From NCBI GenBank assembly GCA_013399115.1, contig VXAA01006446.1:62001-126000 (forward strand): a DNA stretch of 64,000 nucleotides. Reading direction: 5' to 3'. The position numbers and the translations under genes were made by a program. The notes beneath the pieces are model-generated. The model saw nothing but the letters and a program-made list of their open reading frames with translations, made no database searches and had not been told where the DNA came from. Below, one piece after another: positions 23,362 to 36,569 of the stretch. The stretch's first letter is position 1; every line of letters begins with the position of its first letter. The stretch comes from Anseranas semipalmata (taxonomy: Eukaryota > Chordata > Aves > Anseriformes > Anseranatidae).

Positions 23362-26300
23362 GCCTGTGCTTTTAAAAGATTCCGGTGTAATGCAGCTTGT
23401 GCATCAAGATGTATGACAAGTCATGTGTTAAGGTCCACTTACAGTGAAGATTGTAACACTTGCACTGGGAAGATAACCTGGTAAATTTCATATTTAATAG
23501 GGAAATCAGAAGGGAGAAGATGGATACTCAAGAATCTGTTCTACAAGTTCAAGCTATGGAAAATATCTGTAACAGACTTCTTCAGTTTGAGGAAGTTTTG
23601 TTGCCTTTACAGCCTACCCTTAAAAATCTCAAATGTATCGTACTGTTAATTTTAGAAGGTAAGAACCACTGAGGAGGTGAATAATGAGATGAAGCACTCA
23701 TAGTATTAGAGAAGCGGAGGAAGTCAATGCATAGAGGAAAACTTTGAGGTAAATCTTGAAGTTAAAGCCAAAATATTGTAAGGCCTAATGAAATGAAGAA
23801 CTGATAGGTGCAGAGAGTTCTCATACAAAACCACTACATGACTACAGAATAGTTGTGAAGACAAGTCTTAGAACTGAAGAGGCTGTTCCGGTGTCAGAGT
23901 GGCCCTATCTGCGGGTAGATTAAAAGTGTTCATGGAGATTTAATAAAGGAGGCTGCCCACTGGATCAGAGGCATGCCAAACCTCTGATGACTTCAATAGG
24001 TGTATCTCAAGTCATTCTGCAAGGAGATACCAGTATTTTCTAGCTCAAGATGTAGGAGGCTATAAGAGAGCTTGCCTTCAACTCCTTGCATGAAGTGTTA
24101 GGCATTTGCTTGTTGGTTATCACCTTTGCCAGAAGAGCTGACACTTAGCACTCAGAAAAAGCTGGATAAAGCAGGAGAGGCTGAGTAGGACTGTCATTAT
24201 CCAACCAGCAAGAGTACTTCATTAAGTGTTCTTAAAGTCCTACTTATGGAGACTGCTACAGAGAATAGTATGCCTGCCCTTGCAGGCAATCACATGACCT
24301 TTTCCATAAAATGATTGCTCTCTTAAAATTAGTTTTTTATCCTCCCTCCACATATTGCTGCTAGTTGGTAGGCTAGCCTAAATGTATTCAGCATGATTTT
24401 ATTACCAGCTTGTTCCTGTGCCAACACTTTCTTCTTTAGCTTAGTTTTCTCTCAGCTTTCCCTTTTTCCCTCATGTTTACAGAGAGCAGTGAAATTCCCC
24501 TTCACTTATGACAGCTAAGCATAGTAAGCGCTATTCTCTGCGCCTTTCAGCACCGCAGTGGCCATTCTTCACTTACAGTTTGCATCTCCCTTGAATGGGG
24601 TCACCACAATTGTTCATTTCTGGAGAAGTCTGGTCCAAGGGCATTAATAAAGAATGGAGCTGTCATAGTATGTGAATCACCTGAGTGAACTCCTCCTCCC
24701 AGGAAAACCCAAGCCCTCACTGTGAAGTGGAGCTCAAAAACTCCAGTATTATTTGAGGAGTAGAAAAACACCTCCTACACATACACTGTTTATCAAGTGA
24801 TAACTCAGTTACACCAGGCAAAGTGGAACAGAGTTATCTCTAAGCAAATTTCTCTTAGTGAGAAATTTGTTTGTAAAATATAAGTATGCATGTTGAATTT
24901 AAATTGTAATTTCACAATTCAGACATTGTGTTGGACCTAGCTGTGCCGAAGTGCTGAAAAAGCATTTAAAACATGAAATTCTACTTCCTGACCCAGGAAG
25001 TAGACCCCCGGCCCAGATTAGGATTGAAACAGGCTTTTTTGGTAACAAAACCATGAGCGATCTCTTGTTAAGTGAACAATCTCTCTCAAATATCACAGCA
25101 GCCTAGCTTAATCTCAGTTCTTGGTATTAGAAACAACATATTTAGCAGTGTCATTTCCTCAGCTGCTTTATGACTGTAGGTTTTCTGAGTCCTAATATTT
25201 TCGTTTACAGGCTGAAGAATACTTCAATAACAACGACAAAAAAACCCTACAAAAGTAACCTGTTTAATGATTATGCCAATCTTTCTCACATATCCCTTAA
25301 AAGATTAATCTCACTAAGCTGTAGAAAGAGAGGTAAACGTAGGTGCTCAAGGTTGTAATAAATCAGTAGCAGTGCTGGGAATCCCACATCCCCAGTTCCT
25401 TTTCCAACTTCTCGACCCCTTAATCAGAACCTTTATTTTCTGATACAGTAATTACACTAAATCTTCATATTCCTGCCCCCCCCATCTACGCAGCCCTTGT
25501 GCAGGTTGCAGACTTTTCTCTCTGTTTTTAATACAAAAGGTTAATAATGCTTGGGACATTTGGGCCTTGCTTTATTGAATAACTGTCACCTCTAAGATGT
25601 AACTTGATTAAGAGATTATGTAATTTAGTCTCCAATTTGTTTGCCACTTTCCAATACCCTTGTCAGGAGTATCACTGCACTAGCACAGTCCTGCAGCATT
25701 ACAGTGCAAGACCTGCATTTGCCCACCACCAGTATTCAGTAATCCTGCCCAGCATTTTCAAACAACTCTAATGTTTCACATCCATACGACCCCTGCTTGC
25801 AGGCACTATAGCTGCATTACAAACACTGGTGAATTAAACCTCGCAGACTCCAGCAGAGGGACTTTTGTAGCAAGCCTGATGACAACATGCTTGTGAACTT
25901 TTGAGTTACACCCAAAAATCCAGAGATATCCATACAAGCCTCGTGGTAGGCATCAGTTTTTGAAGCTACATATAACAATGGAAATTAAGACTGTGACGAG
26001 TCAGTAACTAGATCATCTGCTGTAGCTTTTGTAATTTCCCTGTACTCCACAGGGCAGGCACTAAACAGTGCTTGCCATTTTAAATATTTGAGAACCACCT
26101 TCTCCTACAATCTTGGCCTTTCACAAAGAAAAGAGCAAGAAAGAAAGGAAGGAAGGAAATAAAACTTTCCTGGACGCATACATGCCTTTTCCCCAGGAGA
26201 TGGCGAGCTTGGTCTCCCCTCGCTATCCCATCACCGGTTCCCGCAGGAAGCAGCAGTCTGGGCTGCACTTCTCCGAGGCTGGGAGCAATCGAGTCAATAG

Positions 26301-26440
26301 CCCCAACAGAACCATTTGCTCTAGCAGCATAACAGCGACGACGAGGATATCATGCACTGGCTACCAAAAGGTGGCAGAGATGGTAGTAGTGGACGGTTCC
26401 CTGCAGCGTGCCAGTCATTTGATCACAAAGAAGCATGAAT

Positions 26441-26479
26441 CTTTTTTTTTTTTTNCTTTTTTTTTTTTTTTTTTTTTTT
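26441..26479. repeat. Poly-T run with one undetermined base
   Basis: Almost unbroken T with N at 26455. It is probably a homopolymer of uncertain length. Confidence 0.9.
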
Positions 26480-26758
26480 AAGCCAGGTTAGATGCAAATT
26501 CCTCCAGGGACAGCTTTGGCACCCATAAGGAAAAGATAAGTGTTGTATTTAAAGGGATGCTGACAACTTTGAATATTTCAAAATTGGCCCGTCTCAAATA
26601 ATGCCATTTTTGCATAGATTTGTTGTTACATGGCAGCGAACAGAGTGCTGCAAAAATCATGCTTGGAGAAGGAAGTAAGATAAGGGGCTGCAGAGTTCCT
26701 TCTTGCCAAAGCATGTTGCAAACCAGTTTTAAACTATGTACTAAGCACAATGGCATCC

Positions 26759-26833
26759 TATACATATACATACATATATATATATGTATGTGTATATATA
26801 TATATATATANTATATATATATATATATATATA
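26759..26833. repeat. (TA)n microsatellite with one undetermined base
   Basis: TATA/TACATA units grade into pure TA; N at 26811 marks uncertain length. Confidence 0.95.
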
Positions 26834-28481
26834 GTTGATGTCTGTTCTTTGTATATATGCACATTTTCCCGTTGCTTCTTCACCTCACTTTTGCTGCTGT
26901 TGTTAATACAAGGCTGGGGACAAAAGCATCCCCGCTCCCAAAAGCCATCTTCGTGCTGGTTGGAGAGGAGGTGCTAATGCACACCAGCAACACTGACTCA
27001 CCACAAAGTGCTGTCGAATACATGAAGTAAACGCACTGAACAGAGACAATTAACTAGAATCTCATTCCCCTCCTTACTCTCTTCTAGTCCCTGCTGTTGC
27101 AAAGGCTTGGAACAATAGTAGGTATAGCATTTTTCCCTCCAATGAAGACACGATTTTTCAAGTTGACAGCGTCCCTTTATGCTGATGAGATAGTGAAGGT
27201 TCAGTGCCAGCTAGCAGCAGAAATATAATAGCATCCATTAGAGCTGTTAGCTAGAGTCTGCCAGTGCTTCTGTTTGTAATTTAGAGGGTTATAACTCAAC
27301 CATGCAAATAAGATGCAGGAGAAAGTTTACATTGAAAATCTGGACCTTGCAGTAGGCTTTCTAGTTTCTTACAAATAAATAAATATCAAATTTGCTTTGA
27401 CACTCTGGACCATGCTGTAAGAATGAGATAAGAAACCTAAATGAGAAGGCTGAAGTATACCAATGCCTGGCCTTTGCACTGACAGAGAATTGGGCTAACT
27501 GGAAACGCTGACATTTTTACAACTGTATCAGTGCCTGTAGCTCCAGAGGTGTCCAAACCCCCATTCTGTACCAGCAAGACTTGAGGCAAATTTCATCATT
27601 GCTTCCAAACAAAGCACTATTGCTGACTTGCTGAGCTGTGTCTCTGCTCTGCATAGCAGCAGGGCTCAGCCTAGATAAAGTTCACTTGCAGATTTATCAC
27701 ATGCAGACCAGAATCAGCATGTTACACACTGTCAGAAGTTCTCTGGTTCCTTAGCACTTTGTGGGATTTAGGCCTCAGAGCCTCATTCCCAAGCCTGTTT
27801 CTGCACTTAACCTCATTTATCTGCCCACAAAGAGACATGACCCTTACTTTTGATTATTTTTGGGGGCGGAATCCACTAATAACAGTCAGTATTAGTCCAT
27901 GCTCTGCTAAACCACAATGGCAAAAAGTCATAGATAATCTAGAAAGTTTGACTTGGATGTCAACAGACAGCTGATACGCATTTGTAAAGACGTGTCTGCT
28001 GACAAATCAATAATCAGAAGATCAGAATGAAATAAAAGAAACACAAAATCACGACTGAGTGCACTGCATAACAGAAAGTTGAAAAGTACATTTAAGACAA
28101 CATTTTTTCTTCCCTCTCTGAAAAGGACAGCATGACAGTGTACTTGACCATCTGTCTCTCAGGATGCTTTCCTCTTCCTGGGCACAGATGGTAAACTTCA
28201 AACATCACTATCATTCTCATCTACAACATCAGCCCTGTAAGCAATCTTATTTACAGTTTCTATCCATTGCTTTCCAGTGACCTCATTTCTCACTTCGGTG
28301 CCAACTTAGAAGTTCCTGGCTAATATGAAAGGCGCTAAAATAGACATGTTCAAAGCTGCCCTCGTGGGTGTGGTAACACAGCTCCCAGGAAAGCAAAGAC
28401 CCTCTAAGTGAAATGAAAGCCGTACACATTTTTGCCTTGTCCTCAGGCAAGTAACAAATTAAAAACCTTTCCTATGCTTCC

Positions 28482-28522
28482 AAAAAGAAAAAGAAAAAAA
28501 GAAAAAAGAAAGAAAAGAAAAC
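28482..28522. repeat. Purine (A/G) simple repeat
   Basis: AAAAAG and AAAG units on the plus strand make about 40 bases of pure purine. Confidence 0.9.
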
Positions 28523-31500
28523 CTAAGTAAGAAATCTAACCAAGGTGCACCTGTCATTCTCTTTTTTGTCCTAGTTTGCACAGCACATTTTTAGACTGCA
28601 GGTTCTCTGAGGCAGAGACCTTGTCTTCAGAGCCGTGCGTAGGGTGCTGCTGCTGCCACCAGTACTCTTATCAATAACAAGGATCCTCTCTGTTGTTTGT
28701 AATGCATCAACAAGATAGTTTAGTTTTTTTCAGGATCAGATTTCAGGCATTCTAGTAGCTTGACACAGCAGTGGTCTTTTATCTTTCGCTAGATAAGTAA
28801 GACAGATCTATGCAGTGTAATGGATGGATTGTGTCTCCAGAGACAGCTCACGGCGAAGCAGTCCGATTTTCAGAGGCGTGGAGTCCTTTGTTTGGAGCTT
28901 CAGATACTTCTGAAGATACTTGTGATAACCCTCCCTCTGGGCTCATCCAGTCTGCAGGATCAGAAGGGATCCCAGGACTATTTCCCACAAGCTAAGTAAT
29001 TTTTGTAGCATTTTTGGTTAAAATTTCTTCTTCCCCAAAATTTCCTTCTTCCTAAATCATTCTGTATCATGATGCACTGTCATCCTCCACTCCAGACCAG
29101 ACCACGTTCTGGCAATGAAAGGACATCATCTTCTTTCAAGAATTCAATAATAACAAACAGAGAGTACCAACATTCAAAAACAAATTACACAGACTCTCTT
29201 AACGCCTCCGTTGAAGCAATGAAAAGAGCTATGAAGTCTGCTAGTGACTGAAAATGAACTCGACTTCCAGGTGATGAATTCAATTTTTTGGTAATTCTTC
29301 AGAGAGGGGAAAATAGCTTTGGGGATGATCACTGCATACAAAATAAATACCCTGGTCACTAATAATACTCATTGTTAAGTGCAGGCAGCTTAACATCAGC
29401 AGGGTTTTGGGGAGGGAGCATCACCTAGCGCAGGGCTGTTCTGATGGCAGGCACACGGGTGCAGCTCCGGACCTCAGCCTGGTTTTGCCCAGAGTTCTGC
29501 ACGCCTCCCGCAGCTCCTCGGATGTGGGAACAAAGAGGGCCCAGGGGAGCAGCTACAGCTCCCCCGGCACGTCGGTGGTGTGCAACGCTGGGTCTGGCCT
29601 TCATGCAGGACCGGGGGCCTTGATGTCACCTCTGGGACCCCAGGAAAACTGCAGAGGGTAGCCTTGGTGGTAGCAAAAGGACTGGAAATGCAGACTTCTG
29701 AGCTGCGTGCTTGCCTCTGCCACAGCTCTTGAGCGCCTCACTTTACCTCTGTGTCTTCTGCCTAGCAGGTAGAAAGCTAGTTACACCTGTTTTAGGGGAG
29801 ATGGGATAATTAACCGATACACTTGGTATTAAGCCTCTTGAAGTGTGTAGGCAAAGGGACTTACAAGTGTGCTGAGCATACTGCCAAGAAAAAGATGTCA
29901 ATGTCAGAGCATTGTGTTCCCTATGACAGCGCAGGCAGCAGAAATTATTTTCTGCTGCCTACAAAGAAAACAGTGTTTTGCAGAATTTATCACTCTCTCC
30001 AGTTCCTTAGAAGCACAGCACCACACAGCTTTGAAAATACAACAGGCTTTGACTCCTGAACTTAAACCTAAATCATTATTACAATGCTCTTCAAAGGAGT
30101 CGTGTCCTGCTGGGGTTTATAGCTGAGAGCAAGTCTTCACCTCTCCCTGACCCACTTTAAAAGTTTGTCCTTCCACCTCATTCATATGAAAGGCTTCAGA
30201 AGGAAGCTGTGAATAGAGGCCACAGTGAAAGAGCAGCTCATTTGTTTGTTTCGGAAGAGGTCCCCGTTGCCTCGTCTCAATTTCAGACCTTCCAGGTAAG
30301 CTGGCAGCTGCTTTCAGCAAGAAGCAACTATCGAGACAATTCCCCTGTATACAGCCCCTGCTCTTCTCCCTACCTCCAGCAGCATCTTGTGCTTTAGCCT
30401 TGCCTCTCCTTCCACATATCTGTGACTGGGGGAGATGAATTTGGTGGGTACAGGAAGAAATTTCATGTATTTGAATTCCCGTGGTACTACTGCCTGTGAT
30501 GCATGTGCCCTGCAGAGTGAGGGGGGGCTGTGGTGCCTCTGAATGCACCGAGCCTGGATGATCCGGATTGACTCACGGACACGAATTTCATACTCACAGC
30601 TAGGTCCCTGTGGCCCAGGGTGCTTTGTTTCGGTTGGAGTTGCCTGGTTTGCAGTCATTTGCTGTGGGATTTGCTATAGGATAAATACATCCTGGAGGGC
30701 AGCAGAGCCTTGGCAGGCCTTTGGGAGGGGTCTGCAGAGCCTGCAGATGCCAGCAATGTCTCACTGGCGGAGTGATGTATTGCTCAAATAAACCTGAGAT
30801 TAAGCAGATGCAGGGGACAGGGAAGACACCTCTTAAGACTTCCTAGGTGAAATATAAATACAGATTCTTTTATTTTGCTGAAGTCAACCAGGGACTTCAT
30901 GATTGCCATTTATTGTCTCATTAACCCACTTTTATTACTGCATTTACAATGTTTGGAAATCCCACACCTGACGGAGAAATGCCTGCAATGAAGCAGTTAT
31001 GTTCAGATGTTGCCCTTTATTAGGGCTAGCCCACAGAGAGGTTTACGGGTCCATTACTATCCCCTTGAGATCTACTATGTGTCGACTTGGGCAGAAAATG
31101 TCACAAGCTCTTTTAAAACCATGAAACAGCTGCTCAGACTGCTTCTGCCTCTTGCCCTCCCCTCACGCTCCTCAGGAGCGCTCCACCAGGAGCCCCCAAA
31201 CGCATCACAGAAATGCTCACTTCTTTCTGCGGTCCCATCATTACACCCAGCTACACATTAGCATGCAGGCCTGTGTGCTTGTGAAAATGAAATAAAAGCA
31301 AACCCGAGCCACCTCCACAGCTGCCCCCCGCCAGCTCCTTCCCATGCCTTGCTAGCACATTTGTGGCAGTTTGGAGCAAGCTCTGAAGGCAGTCCTGCCA
31401 CTGGTGCCGGGGACGGGGACTCTTTGATGTTAATCCCAGCTTTGCACGTCTGTGACATTACCGCAGTCAGCACGGGGCTCTCGGCAGTAAGGGAACGACA

Positions 31501-34256
31501 GCATCAACGCTGCTCCCATTACTACAGCTCTCCTTTTATTTGGAGCTAGAAGCATTACAGAAAAAAAGAGAGGGAGGGAGGGGAAGAATCAGTTTTACTC
31601 CACTCTTTGTGAGCAACGAGACAGAGGACGTTAGCCAGTCAGCCCAGCGATGGGAGAAATGGCAGGCTGAGATTTGGCCTATATCACGCTGCTATTTCAA
31701 AAGACATCCATGGATTGCTAACTAACCTAACCAAAATGAGACTTAGCAAAACCTTTGGCTTGGAGGATCAATACCTATAGATCACCAGAAAAAACACAGC
31801 TTGTATTGAAAATATATCCACTAATTCTAGCCTGACACAGAAAGGTCAGATCCCCCTGAGGCGTGCCGTGCTAGGAGCACGCAGAGGACGCGTCTGCTCC
31901 CACGGGTTTCGGTGCCTGCTTCGGTCGGCTTGGCCGGGAGCTGGGTACGGTGGCAGGAACTGGGCGGCAGTTCAGAGACCAGTTTTGACCACAGACAGTG
32001 CTTTAAATTGTAGGTCGGTGTTTGCAATTTAGTGGGCAGTAAGCAGGAAGGCCTCCAAATAAGAGCATTAACTGCTGCATAAGGGCTTTTGAGCCCTAGC
32101 TACTAGTTGGCAACAAAATTGTGCTGATTCTGATGCAACAACCTTTAATCCTGTTATGTTATCGACACTATATTTCTGGGCTTAAACATTCCCAGTAGTT
32201 AAAATGTCCTTGAAAACTCATTGTCTCTCTAATTCCCAACACTTTACTTGAAAACATAATCCTAAATATCACAGTAACCAATGGCTGCAGTAACCTGCAT
32301 CCATTCTGGGACCTTTTTCTGTTTGATATCTCCTACATGATCACAATCCACTGAACTAGCTTCAGCAGTGCTGTTAAGAGACCCAGCACACTGCTGCTGA
32401 ACTTGGATGATGGATCACCCTAAAACTACATAGCCTGACATTCAAGGAGACAACTAGAGAAGAAATGGCTCAGGAAAGGCAAAGTCTTCCAGAAGAGCAG
32501 TAAGAAGGAAAGGGCACAGCAGATACACTGTCACACACCTTAGTTTGATTGCAAACTGAGACTGCTTGTGAATGAATCCGTAAAGAGTAATGCCATTCTA
32601 CGGTCTTAAGCTCATGAAAATATCCAGGTTGAGCCACAGTCAGCCTGCCACAGTTAAGCAAGCTATCGCATGTCAGCACATTTTATATGTTTGATAAGCA
32701 CATCACTGCAGCAGCACGTTGTAAGGAAAACAAAGAACTCAAGTAGAAACAACAGTACCCAGAGATTCCTTATATAAGACAAAGAAAACTAAATTAAATT
32801 GTCATGACAAGTTACCCATGGTGTTTTCAGAAGAGGGAGCCAGAGAGAATCAAAAAGCCTGGGAAACCATCTTTGTTGCTCAAAATTTGCAGGCAGGGGC
32901 CTGCCTCTGACATACCTCGTTCAGACAGGACCTGCTCAGCTTGGAAGCACCAAGGTAAGGCCATACTGTGTCCCCTTCTGAATGGCTGGGGCTGACCTGT
33001 CTCATCGCATGCCGTGTTTTTATATGCATTTTGCTAGAAAAGGATTCACAGGAGACAAACCCACTCAAGCATCCGTTCACCCACTCTGCAAGTTTCCCAA
33101 ACTCTAACCCTGAACCAATTTTTTGTAACCACCATCTATTCCAACAGCCAGCTGGGCTCAGAGCTCTGCAGTGCTCAAAAGACGAGGTGGAGTTTGCAGT
33201 GCAAGCCACCGAGCCCCTGTTGCAACAGAAGCTGCTTGGCTTGCACAGACAAGCTCCTCGAGTACGAGTCAGGAGTCAGCTCCCATGCCGACGTTCTGCC
33301 CTGCGTGCTCTGTCCCCCGCTGGAGATTTGCAGCTCCGTGAGTCTCAGCTAGCGCTCCTGCCCTGCGGATGAGCAGCAGCCTGGAGCGACGACTGGCTCA
33401 GCCCAAGGCAAGGATCACAACCTCTGCGAGCAGATCCCCGCGGCTTTAGTCTCTGGCCATTGTGCCTTCAGCTTTATCAGAAGGAGACAGAGAAGATCAG
33501 ATGTGATGGCAGCAGCATAAGTGGGCAGCAAAGGCCAGGAAACACAGAGAGGTTTTTGGGAATCTGGGATGGGGAGGTCAGTGTCTGGTATGTAAAACAA
33601 CCAATTTGAAGATTAACTCCCATGGGTTGCAAAAGCCTCACAATTATCTCCAACGCTCACCTTGGTCTCATCAGCCTATTTTCTCATCCGCTCCCGCACC
33701 CAAACACTGTGTGGTCCCTGTTGCTTAGAAAACACGGCAGGAAGGATGGAGGAGAGAGGTCTGCCCCGGTCACACAACTTCTGCTCACAGGGACAGCATC
33801 CAACCTAAAGGGGATGCCGGGCCTAGATGTAAATACATGGTTGGCCGAACCATTTCCAGCTTTGAACATAAATTACACGTTACAGAGCAAAGGTACTTGC
33901 AGGTCTTGGATTCATAGCCCTGCAGTTCTCGATCTGCAGAAAAAGACTGACCATGGCGAACATCAGCAACATAGCAGAAGAAACAGATACGCTTCTGAGT
34001 TGATCAGCAGGAGGGACTGATGCTGGGATTTTCAGCTCTGCCTGCAGGAGCTCCCACCAGTCAAGCACCCAAATAGAACCCTACAGTTTGGGAATCCAAA
34101 TAGCAGCTTCGATCAACTTGAAAGAAGTAAACATTTTTTCCCCTTTTGCCATCTCACTCTATATTGCTCTTTCATGTGTGCTTAACAGTGAAAGGGTTAA
34201 CTTGGAGAAAAAGTCCCAAAACCCTCTTTTGAATGTGATGGAAATGTCAAATGACC

Positions 34257-34289
34257 CCTCTGGTCCAACATGTTCACTCAGACCAGAGG
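34257..34289. other. 9-bp perfect inverted repeat
   Basis: CCTCTGGTC (34257-34265) pairs with GACCAGAGG (34281-34289) across a 15-base spacer. Confidence 0.6.
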
Positions 34290-36357
34290 CTGCTTCCTCA
34301 TTAGCAACAATAAATTCAAAGCAGATGGGAAAATTGCGCTCCATTCTCTGATCCAGCTTTCAAAGTCCTTTGATTTCGGAATCCCTCAGCTGCTCTTTGA
34401 CTTTCCTCGCCTGTCAAATTCCCTGGCAAGATTGATAGGGTTTGGACAAGGAGGACATCAGTGCAAATTCTGGTATCGGCTCTCTCCCCCGCCGAATTTC
34501 CCACATCTGACCATGTTAATTGCAGCTTCTCTCTGCCTTTGATGTAAAGATTTGCTTTGATTTTTTCCTATCCTTCTTCCATCACCAGTTTATTACAACA
34601 CTTTGCAAGGGTCAATGGCCAACTCCTTGCCATGTCTGCATAACTTCCCTTATAAATAAACAGCTGCCTGCATGTCACAAGGCCAGGCTAAAAACTGCTC
34701 AACATTACTCTAAGTTTGCTTAGAGAGACTTCTCAGTTTTTTCCACACCATAAGCCGCAAGGCATGATGCAAGGGGAAGTTTAGAAAGAACAGCAAAATA
34801 GCACCTAAGCACTAAAGTCTCTCCACAAATGACTCCACAGAAAATGTACCACAAGGCCAGGGTCAGTGGATGAGCGTGATCTCTTCGTATCACATCCTGC
34901 AGAAAGCTGGGCTGATGGTCACCACACACCAACTCCAGCAGGAGACCGATACAATGCCATTTCGACAACTCTTTCTCTGAGCTGGTACTAAACACTTCCC
35001 ACCCCTGTGCCCCTCTACCTTTTTTTTTTTTTTTTAAATTATTATTAAACATATTAAACAAAGGCATGTTTCCTGGTCCCTAGCCTGGATCTGATTTTTT
35101 AGCCAACTACTACTCATTCCATCCAGGCGGTGGCAGAACAAATGATCCTCTCCCTCTTTTCAGCAGCCTTTTACATGTTTGATGTTTCCTCTCATGTCTC
35201 CCGTCACAGCACCTGAGGCTGCTTGAAAGGGCCCTGTGAAATACAACTGGTCATACCCACCTGATTAACAACATTCTCTCCACTTTGACACTAAACTGCA
35301 GCCTCCCAAGAGTTAGCATCAGGATGCAGCCCCAAGTGTTTCTTGTCCAGCCTCTCCAAAAACACAGCAGGGCTTACCCATACAAACCATCACGTTTTAA
35401 CCTGTGTGCCATGCAATCATTAGCAGATACCTCTTGTCAAAGGCACTGAGATGAGAAGGTTTTATGGAGAGGAACAAGGATGCACAGAAACCGAGTGATT
35501 TACTCTGGCTTGCCTCAGCCACATCTTTACTGCCTTCCCCGCCTGCAGCTCAGCTCCCAGGCTCACCGCACCTGTCCTGTGGACATCCCCCAACCCTTCA
35601 CCTCAGTTACATAGAGGACAGGATTTTTTAGCAGCCGCAGGCCCCCAGTGCTCCCCTCTGTGCTGCAGAGGCTCCTTCTCACCTGCCATCCCGGAGGGTG
35701 GCCACGCGTCCTCGGGGAGCCATGCAGGAACACTTCTGGAAGACTGGAGAGGTCCTATCCATCCCAGAGTCTTTCTGCCTGGCCTCAATACTTCACAAAG
35801 GCTCTGGAAGATCACAGAAAAGTTTGTCTAAGCAACGCAAGCTTAAATAAGATTAAAGAGGTTAAAAGCAATTACATCACACACCAACCTCTAGGAAAGC
35901 CTAGGCAATAAAACCAGCCTCAAATAACATTATCTGGAGGCTTTACCACTCTCAGAGCTGGTGACCCAAGAGTCTCCTGAAGTATGGCAAAATTCACTTT
36001 TATACATTACTGTGATGACTCCCTACTGTTCCAAAAAGGTAGCAACACACTACTAATTGATGGCTACTTGGACGCTTCAGCTGCCACTGCACTGCACATG
36101 GCAGGCAGCGAGAGCAGGGGTAAAACAGAGACCTTGCTTTAGCTAAAAGCAGCTCTCTTGTCTCTGTCAGCAGTATTGGGCTCATGAAGCCCAGATCAGC
36201 AAAAAGCTGACCCCATGTAATGAAAAACAACCATGTCTTAATTGTGTCCTTGATTAGACATTTACATATGCCTGGTGCTCGATAACCCAGCTTTTGTCCT
36301 CAAAACCACGCAGGCAACATACGTTTTTACATACCCTGTAGTAACGCAGAGCCTTAC

Positions 36358-36569
36358 CATTGGCGTATTCAGCATGCACAGGGCAGTATGTTCTGGAACA
36401 CACTTTGCACTTCCAAATCCCGTGGGTGCTTTTGGAGATCTCCCAGTTGTGACCCCGCTTCTCCGCAGGGCACGCAGACGACGTGGCCATCTGAAGAGCC
36501 CGCCGGGATCCACTGGTCCTGCCCTGCTCCCACAGCGAGCGCTCTGCTCAGGCTGTTGCTCCTCTCTGC
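36358..36569 (-). CDS. Candidate exon with zinc-ribbon-like cysteines, unrecognised
   Basis: Read on the minus strand, this CpG-containing 212-base segment is bounded by a usable acceptor (GTGTACCTCACAG) and a strong donor (CCAATG|GTAAGG). An ATG at 36490 opens a frame running 44 codons to the donor. It includes GHNWEISKSTHGIWKCKVC followed by SRTYCPVHAEY. The spacing C-x2-C-x4-C-x2-H looks like a metal-binding knuckle. In this frame there is a stop 13 codons after the acceptor, so ATG 36490 would be the start, or the exon is partly 5'UTR. A second frame (AGSSDGHVVCVPCGE) is also open. I do not recognise the protein. It could be an exon of an unannotated gene between LDLRAD3 and COMMD9, or a chance frame in a GC-richer patch. 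Confidence 0.3.

Larger units (their letters stand above)
21993..23380 (+). other. COMMD9: COMMD9 3'UTR (end uncertain)
   Basis: The region after the stop has two plausible cleavage signals: ATTAAA at 22802 and AATAAA at 23356. The first has a U/GU-rich stretch (TGATTTTGGAGTCCTTTTCTG) shortly after it and is the likelier main end. The second would give a longer 3'UTR of about 1.4 kb. Confidence 0.6.
23381..36357. other. Intergenic region, no recognised gene
   Basis: Simple repeats occur at 26.1, 26.44-26.48, 26.76-26.83 and 28.48 kb. There are two CpG-dense patches near 29.45-29.6 and 31.84-31.97 kb, and a 9-bp inverted repeat at 34.26 kb. Open frames of up to 143 codons were read through and none resembles a known protein. 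The segment at 34.1-34.5 kb has a balanced, low-repeat composition that would suit a conserved non-coding element, but conservation cannot be judged here. Confidence 0.6.

Noticed and set aside
30117..30658. Minus-strand frames of 114-143 codons near 30.3 kb
   Set aside because: They overlap each other in different frames and have no recognisable motif. One possible donor exists, but no coherent exon.
32968..34020. Two plus-strand frames of 132-134 codons near 33-34 kb
   Set aside because: No similarity recognised, no paired splice sites, and competing open frames on the other strand.
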